Assembly: GCF_043424415.1 (NCBI RefSeq)
Contig: NZ_JBHWOO010000241.1
Coordinates: forward strand, 1-27,831
Length of the DNA stretch: 27,831 nucleotides
Source of the DNA: Luteococcus sp043424415
GTDB lineage: Bacteria; Actinomycetota; Actinomycetes; Propionibacteriales; Propionibacteriaceae
Reading direction: 5' to 3'
Within the stretch, counting starts at the first letter, position 1, and every line of letters begins with the position of its first letter. The notes beneath the pieces are model-generated. The model saw only the letters and a program-made list of their open reading frames with translations, was not told the DNA's origin and ran no database searches. This document shows, one piece after another, positions 1 to 6,357 of the stretch. Made by a program: the position numbers and the translations under genes.

Positions 1-1576
1 CCGACGCCTTCGGCCGCGGCCGCATCATCGGCGACTACCGCCGCGTCGCCCTCTACGGTGTCGACGCCCTGATCGCCGAGAAGAACCAGGCCAAGGACTC
101 CGTCGCGGACAAGCCCTTCGACGAGCACTGGGCCCGCTTCCGCGAGGAGCACTCCGAGCAGATCAAGGCGCTGAAGAAGCTCAAGACGATGGCCGCCAGC
201 TACGGCTTCGACATCTCGCGTTCCGGCCGCACCGCGCAGGAGGCCGTGCAGTGGACCTTCTTCGGCTACCTGGCCAGCATCAAGAGCCAGGACGGCGCCG
301 CGATGAGCTTCGGCCGCCTGTCGGCCTTCTTCGACATCTACTTCGAGCGCGACCTGGCCGCCGGGACGCTCACGGAGGAGGGCGCCCAGGAGATCGTCGA
401 CGCCTGGTGTTGAAGCTGTGCATCGTGCGCTTCCTGCGCACCATCGACTACGACCAGATCTTCTCCGGCGACCCCTACTGGGCCACCTGGAGCGATGCCG
501 GCCTGGATGAGGACGGCCGCACCCTGGTGACCAAGACCTCCTTCCGCCTGCTGCAGACCCTGCGCAACCTCGGCCCCGCCCTGGAGCCGAACATCACGAT
601 CTTCTGGGACCCGGCGCTGCCGCAGGGCTACAAGGACCTGTGCGCGGCGATCAGCATCGAGACCTCCTCGGTGCAGTACGAGGCCGACCGCCAGATCCGC
701 CAGCACTGGGGCGACGACGCAGCCATCGCCTGCTGCGTCTCACCGATGAAGGTCGGCAAGCAGATGCAGTTCTTCGGCGCCCGCGTCAACGCCGCCAAGA
801 GCCTGCTGTATGCCATCAACGGCGGACGCGACGAGATGACCGGCACGCAGGTCGTCGAGGGCTTCGAACCGGTCACCGGCGACGGCCCGCTCGACTTCGA
901 CGACGTCTGGGCCCGTTACGAGCAGATGCTGGACTGGGTGGTCGGCACCTACGTCGAGGCGCTCAACATCATCCACTACTGCCACGACCGCTACGCCTAC
1001 GAGTCGATCGAGATGGCGCTGCACGACTCCGAGATCGTGCGCACCATGGGCTGCGGCATCGCCGGGCTGAGTATCGTCGCCGACTCGCTGAGCGCCATCA
1101 AGTACGCCACCGTGACCCCGGTGCGCGACGAGACCGGCCTGGTGGTCGACTACATCACCGAGGGTGACTTCCCCGTCTACGGCAATGACGACGACCGCGC
1201 CGACGAGATCGCCGCCGTCGTGGTGCACACCGTGATGGACAAGATCAAGCAGATCGAGATGTACCGCGACGCCATCCCCACCCAGAGCGTGCTGACCATC
1301 ACCTCGAACGTGGTCCACGGCAAGAACACCGGCTCCTTCCCCAGCGGCCACACCAAGGACACCCCCTTCGCCCCGGGCGCCAACCCGGAGAACGGGGCCG
1401 ACAACCACGGCATGGTCGCCAGCATGCTGAGCGTCGGCAAGCTCGACTACGAGGACGCCCTGGACGGTATCAGCCTCACCAACACCATCACCCCCTCGGG
1501 CCTGGGCCGCACCAAGGACGAGCAGGTGACCAACCTGGTCGGCATCCTCGACGCCGGCTTCGAACCCGCACTCTGA
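1..1576 (+). CDS. pflB: Pyruvate formate-lyase catalytic subunit (5' partial, one apparent frameshift)
   Basis: Formate C-acetyltransferase converts pyruvate and CoA to acetyl-CoA and formate in the cytoplasm under anaerobiosis. The 5' end lies outside the window. Frame 3 reads from base 3 (DAFGRGRIIGDYRR) to a stop at 411-413. Homology then continues in frame 2 from about 404 (LVLKLCIVRFLRT) to the stop at 1576. Family alignment places the break inside a D-A-L-V-L-K stretch, where restoring one C in the CC at 403-404 rejoins the frames. The adjacent catalytic cysteines (ACCVSP) are at 731-736, and the substrate-pocket region YRDAIPTQSVLTITSNVV is intact. The protein ends at NLVGILDAGFEPAL, before the C-terminal glycyl-radical segment of ordinary PFL; that segment is the next gene. 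The break may be a sequencing error or a real mutation. Identity is very secure; intactness is not. Confidence 0.93.
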   Translation, partial: RRLRPRPHHRRLPPRRPLRCRRPDRREEPGQGLRRGQALRRALGPLPRGALRADQGAEEAQDDGRQLRLRHLAFRPHRAGGRAVDLLRLPGQHQEPGRRRDELRPPVGLLRHLLRARPGRRDAHGGGRPGDRRRLVLKLCIVRFLRTIDYDQIFSGDPYWATWSDAGLDEDGRTLVTKTSFRLLQTLRNLGPALEPNITIFWDPALPQGYKDLCAAISIETSSVQYEADRQIRQHWGDDAAIACCVSPMKVGKQMQFFGARVNAAKSLLYAINGGRDEMTGTQVVEGFEPVTGDGPLDFDDVWARYEQMLDWVVGTYVEALNIIHYCHDRYAYESIEMALHDSEIVRTMGCGIAGLSIVADSLSAIKYATVTPVRDETGLVVDYITEGDFPVYGNDDDRADEIAAVVVHTVMDKIKQIEMYRDAIPTQSVLTITSNVVHGKNTGSFPSGHTKDTPFAPGANPENGADNHGMVASMLSVGKLDYEDALDGISLTNTITPSGLGRTKDEQVTNLVGILDAGFEPAL

Positions 1577-1603
1577 CCCACCACCCACCGAAAGGCACAC
1601 ACC

Positions 1604-1855
1604 ATGAGCACCAAGACCTTCGACGAGCGCCTGGCCGACATGAACGCCAACCGTGCCAAGCGCGGCACCCGGCCGGGGCTCTACCACACCAACATCAACG
1701 TGCTGAACCGCGAGACCCTCGAGGACGCGATGGAGAACCCGGACAACTACCCGAACCTGACCGTGCGCGTCTCGGGCTATGCCGTGAACTTCGTCAAGCT
1801 CACCAAGGACCAGCAGCGCGACGTGATCAGCCGCACCTTCCACCAGAACTCCTGA
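1604..1855 (+). CDS. grcA: Autonomous glycyl-radical subunit of pyruvate formate-lyase (GrcA/YfiD-like)
   Basis: This 83-residue protein corresponds to the C-terminal glycyl-radical segment of PFL. Residues 29-80 (TNINVLNRETLEDAMENP through RTFH) align with the PFL C-terminus. The radical loop RVSGYA places the radical glycine at residue 58. It starts 27 bases after the pflB stop, behind a clear ribosome site (GAAAGG) 9 bases before ATG, so it is a separately translated gene. E. coli YfiD/GrcA is a stand-alone copy that rescues damaged PFL. Here the neighbouring catalytic subunit lacks its own glycyl segment, so this protein is inferred to be an obligate partner rather than a spare. The first 28 residues are charged and unlike the fused enzyme. 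Its activase gene follows. Confidence 0.88.
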   Translation: MSTKTFDERLADMNANRAKRGTRPGLYHTNINVLNRETLEDAMENPDNYPNLTVRVSGYAVNFVKLTKDQQRDVISRTFHQNS

Positions 1856-1918
1856 CGCCTTGGCATCGGGCAACAACACCCACCCCGCCACCGGGCCCGT
1901 CCCGGCCCCAGCACCCGG

Positions 1919-2584
1919 ATGACCGTCTTCATGGCCGGCTGCGAGCTGCGCTGCCAGTACTGCCACAATCCCGACACCTGGTTCACCGCCAAGGGCACCC
2001 CGGTGATGCTCGACGAGATGGTGGCGAGGATCTCGCGCTACCGCGGCATCTTCCGCGCCACCGGTGGCGGCATCACCATCAGCGGCGGTGATCCGATGAT
2101 GCAGGCCCGCTATGTCGGCAACCTGCTGAACGCCGCCCACGAGATGGGCATCCCCACCTGCATCGACACCTGCGGCTTCCTGGGCGCCGATGTCACTGAC
2201 CAGATGCTCGACGACCTCGGCCTGGTGCTGCTCGACATCAAGTCCGGCGATCCGGAGACCTATCGTCGGGTGACCGGGCAGGAGCTGGAACCGACCCTGC
2301 GCTTCGCCCGCCGTCTGGCCGAGCGGGGAATCGAGACCTGGGTGCGCTATGTGCTGGTGCCGGGGCTGACCGACGAGGTGGCCAATGTGCAGGCCGTCGC
2401 GGACTTCGTCGCCACCCTGGGCAATGTCTCGCGCGTGGAGGTGCTGCCCTTCCACCAGATGGGCCGCGACAAGTACGACTCCCTGGGCATCGACTACCCG
2501 CTGGCCGACGCCTCCCCGCCCTCGGCGGAGTTGCTGGAGCGGGTGCGGGGCCAGTTCCGCGATGTGGGCGTGACCGTCTACTGA
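1919..2584 (+). CDS. pflA: Pyruvate formate-lyase activating enzyme, N-terminus missing
   Basis: This radical SAM enzyme installs the glycyl radical on PFL using S-adenosylmethionine and a [4Fe-4S] cluster. The CxxxCxxC motif is at residues 8, 12 and 15 (GCELRCQYCHNP), followed by GGGITISGGDP, DTCGFLGA and VLLDIKSGD, all typical of the family. At 221 residues it is shorter than E. coli PflA (246). The usual N-terminal block (VHS...VDGPGTR) is absent upstream in all three frames. Only a GPSTR-like remnant lies in frame just before ATG 1919, no in-frame start codon exists between that ATG and the grcA stop, and no ribosome site precedes it. Either a short deletion removed the true start, the assembly is wrong, or a shortened enzyme is made. 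The remaining fold looks intact to the C-terminus. Confidence 0.85.
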   Translation: MTVFMAGCELRCQYCHNPDTWFTAKGTPVMLDEMVARISRYRGIFRATGGGITISGGDPMMQARYVGNLLNAAHEMGIPTCIDTCGFLGADVTDQMLDDLGLVLLDIKSGDPETYRRVTGQELEPTLRFARRLAERGIETWVRYVLVPGLTDEVANVQAVADFVATLGNVSRVEVLPFHQMGRDKYDSLGIDYPLADASPPSAELLERVRGQFRDVGVTVY

Positions 2585-2601
2585 CCCCGACCCTGTGCGG
2601 C

Positions 2602-2622
2602 GGGAGGTCGAAATGTCCTCCC
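2602..2622 (+). terminator. Hairpin after the pfl genes
   Basis: The inverted repeat GGGAGG / CCTCCC has a 9-base loop, 17 bases after the pflA stop and before the ABC transporter genes. It has no T-tract. It is a plausible but weak terminator for the pfl transcript. Confidence 0.35.
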
Positions 2623-2687
2623 TCTGACGCCGAAGGTCAACCATCTGGCTGACATGGCGCGAACCCTTGCCGTGATGGGCTGGAGCC

Positions 2688-3590
2688 ATGATCGAGATCG
2701 ACCACCTGACCAAGCGCTACGGCGGTTTCACCGCAGTGGACGACGTGTCCTTCACGGCACTGCCCGGCCGCGTGACCGGCTTCCTCGGCCCCAATGGCGC
2801 CGGGAAGTCCACCCTGCTGCGCATGGTGTGCGGGCTCACCCCGCCCACCTCGGGCCGGGCCACCGTGCTGGGCGTCGCCTATGCCGAGCTGCCCAACCCC
2901 ATCCAGCACGTCGGGGTCATGCTGGATGCCGCCGCCCAGCATCCCGGACGCACCGGCGCGGAGGTGCTGCGGCTGGCGGGCCTGATTGCCGGCGTCTCCA
3001 AGGACCGGGTGACCGAGATGGCCGAGATGGTCGGCCTCACCCAGACCGAGACCAAGCGTCGGGTCAAGGACTACTCGCTGGGCATGCGCCAGCGCCTCGG
3101 CATCGCCGGTGCCCTGATGGGCGACCCGAAGGTGCTCATCCTCGACGAGCCGGCCAACGGGCTGGACCCCGCCGGCATCCACTGGATGCGCGAGCTGCTG
3201 GCCGACTACTCCTCGCGCGGCGGCACGGTGCTGCTCAGCTCCCACCTGCTGGGCGAGGTGCAGATGATCGCGCACGACCTGGTGATGATCGGCCACGGAC
3301 GCATCGTCGCCCAGGGCTCGCTGCAGGAGATGCTCGCCGCCAAGGAACCCGGCTCGGTGGTCGACTCCACCACCCGTCAGGACCTGGTGGATGCCGTGCG
3401 CAGCAGCGGAGGGCGGATCGACCAGCGCCCCGACGGCACCTTCAACGTCGACCTGCTGCCCGCCGCCATGGGCCAGCTGGCCATTGAGCGTCGCATCCCG
3501 CTGGTGCTGCTGCGCGAACGCGACCAGACCAACCTCGAGGAACTCTTCCTCTCCCTCACCCAGGACACCGCCCGCCAGGAGATCCGATGA
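2688..3590 (+). CDS. ABC transporter ATP-binding protein (ABC-2/BcrA-NatA type)
   Basis: This 300-residue nucleotide-binding subunit powers the membrane protein encoded next. Walker A is GPNGAGKST at residues 34-42, the signature is YSLGMRQ at 129-135, Walker B with catalytic Glu is LILDEP at 150-155, and the switch His is in LLSSH near 186. After about residue 220 there is a C-terminal extension of the kind seen in BcrA-like exporters. A GGAG lies directly before ATG 2688. The gene overlaps the permease by 4 bases (ATGA), so the two are translationally coupled. Substrate is unknown; this family includes peptide-antibiotic and lipid or Na+ exporters, and nothing nearby settles the choice. Confidence 0.93.
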   Translation: MIEIDHLTKRYGGFTAVDDVSFTALPGRVTGFLGPNGAGKSTLLRMVCGLTPPTSGRATVLGVAYAELPNPIQHVGVMLDAAAQHPGRTGAEVLRLAGLIAGVSKDRVTEMAEMVGLTQTETKRRVKDYSLGMRQRLGIAGALMGDPKVLILDEPANGLDPAGIHWMRELLADYSSRGGTVLLSSHLLGEVQMIAHDLVMIGHGRIVAQGSLQEMLAAKEPGSVVDSTTRQDLVDAVRSSGGRIDQRPDGTFNVDLLPAAMGQLAIERRIPLVLLRERDQTNLEELFLSLTQDTARQEIR

Positions 3591-4378
3591 GCACCATCAC
3601 CGCCACCCACGCTGCACCCGTGACCGAGCGCCCCACCGGACGTGGCCTGTCCTTCGGGCGCCTGCTGCACGTCGAGCTGCGCAAGCAGGTCGACACCCGC
3701 GCCGGCCGCGGCCTGCTGGTGGCCATCGCCGTGCTCAGCCTGGGCGCCCTGGCAGGCGTGCTGTGGTTCTCCCGGCACGACGGAGCCGGCTTCACCACGC
3801 TGGTGCAGACGGCCGCGATCCCACAGGGCATGCTGATCCCCGTGCTGGGCATCATCACCGCCTGCAATGAGTGGTCCCAGCGCACCGCCCTGGTCACCTT
3901 CACCCAGGAGCCGCGACGCTGGCGGGTCATCGCAGCCAAGACACTGGCCGCGATCATCTGGGCCACCGGCTTCCTGCTCCTCGCCTGGGGTGTTGCTGCC
4001 CTCGCACATGCCGCCTCGATGGGTGCGGCAGGCAATCCGGTGCACTTCGACCTGACCGGCAGGGACTACCTGGCGGGCTGGATCGAACAGGTGGTCGGTG
4101 TGCTGATGGGCCTGGCCTTCGGCTTCCTGGTCCTGGTGACCCCGGCGGCCATCGCCGCCTATTTCATCGTCCCCTCGCTGGTGACTGGCCTGGTGATGGG
4201 CGTGCCTGCGCTGCGACGCTTCCAGGAGTGGGTGAGCACCACGACGCCGCCGATGTCGGCCGACCCGATCGACCCCGTCACGGACCCGTGGGCGAGGTTC
4301 GCCACCTCGATGCTGTTCTGGGTGGTCATTCCCTTCAGCGTCGGCGTGGTGCGGGTGCTGCGCCGCGAGGTGAAGTGA
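3587..4378 (+). CDS. ABC-2 type transporter membrane subunit
   Basis: This 263-residue polytopic protein is the membrane partner of the preceding ATPase. A short polar N-terminus is followed by about six hydrophobic segments, including GLLVAIAVLSLGALAGVLWF near residue 45, MLIPVLGIITA, GFLLLAWGVAALAH, VLMGLAFGFLVLV, AYFIVPSLVTGLVMG and a last segment near MLFWVVIPFSVGVV. The pattern of six helices without a fused ATPase and the 4-base overlap support an ABC-2 half-exporter permease. It ends 6 bases before the stop of the convergent gene. Substrate cannot be read from the sequence. Confidence 0.88.
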   Translation: MSTITATHAAPVTERPTGRGLSFGRLLHVELRKQVDTRAGRGLLVAIAVLSLGALAGVLWFSRHDGAGFTTLVQTAAIPQGMLIPVLGIITACNEWSQRTALVTFTQEPRRWRVIAAKTLAAIIWATGFLLLAWGVAALAHAASMGAAGNPVHFDLTGRDYLAGWIEQVVGVLMGLAFGFLVLVTPAAIAAYFIVPSLVTGLVMGVPALRRFQEWVSTTTPPMSADPIDPVTDPWARFATSMLFWVVIPFSVGVVRVLRREVK

Positions 4379-4384
4379 GCGGGT

Positions 4385-4717
4385 TCACCGCTCCAGGCGG
4401 CGCTCCTGCTGCAGGAGCTCCACCGCGGTGATGCCCAGGCGCTCGATCGCGCCGCCCAGCGTGTCGTTGAGGGCGCCCTCCAAGGAGTCGAGGGCGTCCT
4501 CGCCACCGCTGGTGGCCAGCACCTCGCGCTCACCGCGCGGTTCCAGCGCCGCACCACCGTGCAGGACGGCATCGCCGTCGCTCAACCGGCCGCGGGCGGC
4601 CTCGCGCAGCACCGCGTCGCGGCTCTCGCGCGAGTCGAAGGCCACCACCACGGTGTACACGAGGTCGCTGGAGGTGTGCTCGTCGAGCCACTGGACGCCG
4701 GGCTGCCACAGGATCAT
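4385..4717 (-). CDS. Hypothetical protein, 110 residues
   Basis: I do not recognise this protein. Starting at ATG 4717 it reads MILWQPGVQWLDEHTSSDLV, then a beta-strand-like segment (YTVVVAFDS) and a charged, probably helical C-terminal half ending LLQQERRLER. There are no membrane segments and no cysteines. A longer version would start at 4858 but would translate the G-rich tandem repeat and run into the end of arsC, so 4717 is preferred. It is convergent with the ABC permease gene, 6 bases away. Coding status rests on a continuous, amino-acid-balanced frame and lack of a better frame on either strand. Confidence 0.6.
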   Translation of the reverse strand: MILWQPGVQWLDEHTSSDLVYTVVVAFDSRESRDAVLREAARGRLSDGDAVLHGGAALEPRGEREVLATSGGEDALDSLEGALNDTLGGAIERLGITAVELLQQERRLER

Positions 4718-4732
4718 GTGTCGGATCGTACT

Positions 4733-4780
4733 GGGGGTTGGGCTGCGTGGGGGTTGGGCTGCGTGGGGGTTGGGCTGCGT
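4733..4780. repeat. 16-bp direct tandem repeat, three perfect copies
   Basis: GGGGGTTGGGCTGCGT occurs three times head to tail, followed by a decayed fourth copy (GGGGCTTGG). It fills most of the gap between the start of the 4385-4717 gene and the end of arsC. The G-runs could form quadruplex or slipped structures. No coding role is apparent. Confidence 0.9.
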
Positions 4781-4814
4781 GGGGCTTGGTCCACGTCGGC
4801 CCAGGCAGGGATTC

Positions 4815-5234
4815 TCAGGCGCCGGTGAGCTCATCGGCCAGCGCCGTGACGCGAGCATCGAGCTCGTCGCGGACCAGGTCCATCCGCTCCTCGCCCTCGA
4901 TCCCGCGCAGCGAGGGCTCGTCGGTGAGCCAGGTCTCGACGGTGCCGCGCATGCCCTCGACCGGCTCGATGGTCGCCTCGCCGCCGATCACCACCACCCG
5001 GTCGACGCTGCGCAGCAGCTCGGGGTCGATCGGCTTGGGGTGCTCGCCCTCGACGCCGGCGCCGATCCGGGCCAGGCTGGCCACCGACTCGGCATTGAGC
5101 TTGGTGCCTGGGATGGTTCCGGCCGAGTGCACCTCGAGCCGGTCGCCAGCGCGGTGCCGGGCCAGGGCGGCGGCCATCTGGCTCTTGCCGCCATTCTTCA
5201 CACAGACGAACAGGACGCTCGGACGATCGCTCAC
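4815..5234 (-). CDS. arsC: Arsenate reductase, LMW-phosphatase type (arsenate-mycothiol transferase-like)
   Basis: This 139-residue cytoplasmic enzyme has the low-molecular-weight phosphatase fold. The P-loop near the N-terminus is VLFVCVKNGGKSQMA with the nucleophile Cys11. It is the only cysteine in the protein, which fits the actinobacterial mechanism using mycothiol and mycoredoxin rather than the three-cysteine thioredoxin-linked enzymes. The usual CX5R arginine is Lys17 here. TDEPSLRGIEG near the C-terminus carries the general-acid region. It uses a GTG start overlapping the arsR stop by 4 bases (GTGA), so the two genes are coupled. It would convert arsenate to arsenite for export by the ACR3 protein at 7912. 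A generic phosphatase is possible, but the context makes arsenate reduction the better call. Confidence 0.87.
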   Translation of the reverse strand: MSDRPSVLFVCVKNGGKSQMAAALARHRAGDRLEVHSAGTIPGTKLNAESVASLARIGAGVEGEHPKPIDPELLRSVDRVVVIGGEATIEPVEGMRGTVETWLTDEPSLRGIEGEERMDLVRDELDARVTALADELTGA

Positions 5235-5563
5235 GGTAGTTCTCCCAGGAAGGTTCGCAAGGCCTCGAGGCCTTCGGGTCGGGGGGTGTAGTGGGCCCAG
5301 CGGCCTCGCATCTCGCGGTGCACCAGGCCGGCCTGCCCCAGCTTCTTCAGGTGGTGCGAGAGCGTCGGCTGGCTCACGCCGAAGACCTCGGGCAGGTGGC
5401 AGGCGCACACGCTGGAGCAGGAATTGGCGGCGATGTGGTGGAAGATGCGCAGCCGCACCGGATCGGCCAGGGCCTTGGTGATGACCACGACGTCGTCGAC
5501 TCGCCCGGGTGGCAGGGGAGTGCTCGAGGGCGGGCACTCGTCGATGGGGTCGGCCTCGGTCAT
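5231..5563 (-). CDS. arsR: ArsR/SmtB-family arsenic-responsive repressor
   Basis: This 110-residue winged-helix repressor is expected to leave DNA when As(III) or a related metalloid binds. The core starts near residue 29 (TKALADPVRLRIFHHI). The recognition helix follows as VSQPTLSHHLKKL (63-75), and the wing is VHREMRGRWAHYT. Candidate metalloid ligands are Cys49, Cys53 and Cys55 (SCSSVCAC), placed just before the recognition helix as in arsenic sensors. It is first in a two-gene unit with arsC. A dyad 19 bases upstream of the start (5582-5603) is a likely autoregulatory operator, and a related dyad precedes acr3. Confidence 0.92.
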   Translation of the reverse strand: MTEADPIDECPPSSTPLPPGRVDDVVVITKALADPVRLRIFHHIAANSCSSVCACHLPEVFGVSQPTLSHHLKKLGQAGLVHREMRGRWAHYTPRPEGLEALRTFLGELP

Positions 5564-5581
5564 GGTGGCATCCTAGAGGAC

Positions 5582-5603
5582 CATATTGACGGTTCTCGAT
5601 GTG
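5582..5603 (-). promoter_or_regulatory. Putative ArsR operator upstream of arsR
   Basis: An imperfect dyad CATATTGA-N6-TCGATGTG has arms matching at 6 of 8 positions. It sits in the 99-base divergent gap between arsR (-) and merR (+), where it could control either. The half-site resembles that before acr3 at 7878-7899, with the same 6-base spacer, and this match is the main support. Confidence 0.6.
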
Positions 5604-5662
5604 CAGCGAGGGGCCTGGCGCCCCTCCATGGGATGATGCCCCTCCAGCGTGAAGGAGCCCGG

Positions 5663-6076
5663 ATGCTGACCTCGCCACCCGACCTGCCCATCCCCGACGG
5701 CGTGCTGCGCATCGGGGACGTCTCGACCCTGACCGGACTGAGCCTGCGCTCGATCCGCCACTACGAGGACCTCGGTCTGGTCCAGCCCGCCCGACGTACT
5801 GCGGGCGGTTTCCGGGAATATGACGCCGAGGCGGTGCAGAGGCTTCGTCTGGTGATGCACTTGCGGCTTGCCGGGCTCGGGCTGGAGGAGCTCGGGGCCG
5901 TGGTCGACCTGTGCCGGCAGTTCGAGCTGGGGCACGAGGGCGTCGATCCCGCCGCCCTGGACGACTGCCTCGACGTGGTGGACCAGGCTGCACGCGAGCT
6001 GGAGCTGAGGCTCGAGGCGACCCGCCGGGTGCAGCAGCGGCTTCGTCGCGCACGGGGCGGTCGCGCCACCACCTGA
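5663..6076 (+). CDS. MerR-family transcriptional regulator
   Basis: This 137-residue regulator has the MerR N-terminal winged helix (LRIGDVSTLTGLSLRSIRHY, then EDLGLVQPARRTAGGFREYD) and a C-terminal dimerisation helix (residues 95-130) rich in Arg, Glu and Leu. A ribosome site GAAGGAG ends 5 bases before ATG 5663, which decides the start. The short effector region has Cys near residues 94 and 112 but no metal-binding CxC or paired Cys like SoxR or MerR, so the inducer cannot be named. A near-ideal MerR dyad lies 20 bases after its stop, before the sulP leader, making sulP its probable target. It is divergent from arsR. Confidence 0.88.
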   Translation: MLTSPPDLPIPDGVLRIGDVSTLTGLSLRSIRHYEDLGLVQPARRTAGGFREYDAEAVQRLRLVMHLRLAGLGLEELGAVVDLCRQFELGHEGVDPAALDDCLDVVDQAARELELRLEATRRVQQRLRRARGGRATT

Positions 6077-6090
6077 GGCGGCAACCCCCC

Positions 6091-6121
6091 TCCGAAACCT
6101 CACATCATGTGAGGTTAGGAT
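6091..6121 (+). promoter_or_regulatory. MerR-type promoter with 21-bp dyad before the sulP leader
   Basis: A perfect inverted repeat AACCTCACAT / ATGTGAGGTT (6096-6105 and 6107-6116) is centred on one base at 6106. A -10 of TAGGAT lies at 6116-6121. A 19-base spacer puts the -35 at 6091-6096 (TCCGAA, weak), and the spacer centre then coincides with the dyad centre. Long spacers with a centred dyad are the hallmark of MerR-activated promoters, and the half-site CCTCA resembles SoxR/MerR boxes. Confidence 0.72.
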
Positions 6122-6129
6122 GGGCGCTT

Positions 6130-6357
6130 GTGTCAATCTGCCCTGGGTCGGCCTGTCCTGGGGCAACTTGCCCAGGGTCATTGTGTCCTGCGCACAGCTG
6201 CCCGCGTGAGTCTCCCGCGGCATCGAACCTGAACGGAGTCACGTGCCCCACCACGTCCCTGCCCGCGAGGGCCACGCCGCCCCGGATGCCGACCTGCGAC
6301 GCCAGGAGCAGGGCTTCCCGCTTGTGCCCGAGGCCGGCGGGGGAGCCGATTCGGTGA
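6130..6357 (+). CDS. Cys-rich leader ORF with CPGxx repeats, upstream of and coupled to sulP
   Basis: A GTG at 6130 lies 8 bases after the -10 (TAGGAT), about where transcription should begin, so a leaderless start is plausible. The frame encodes 75 residues. After VSI come five consecutive five-residue units, each starting Cys-Pro (CPGSA, CPGAT, CPGSL, CPAHS, CPRES), at 6139-6213. Cys codons alternate TGC and TGT, and Pro codons vary at the third base. The TGA at 6355-6357 overlaps an ATG at 6357 that is a good start for SulP. Competing hairpins are possible: CCCTGGG in unit 1 or CCTGGG in unit 2 can each pair with the CCCAGGG region of unit 3. Cysteine-codon leader ORFs acting as attenuators of sulfur genes are known in mycobacteria. 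The frame is open upstream too, as is common at this GC, so translation is inference. Confidence 0.5.
   Translation: MSICPGSACPGATCPGSLCPAHSCPRESPAASNLNGVTCPTTSLPARATPPRMPTCDARSRASRLCPRPAGEPIR

Noticed and set aside
740..2713. 657-codon open frame on the minus strand
   Set aside because: It is the GC-rich shadow of pflB, grcA and pflA. Its translation is His/Val/Gly-rich low-complexity sequence with no domain.
4718..4858. N-terminal extension of the 4385-4717 gene
   Set aside because: It would translate the G-rich tandem repeat and overlap the arsC 3' end.
6243..6356. Upstream GTG start for SulP
   Set aside because: It is not excluded, but the 38 added residues are polar and unlike the family. 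ATG 6357 matches family N-termini and overlaps the leader stop.
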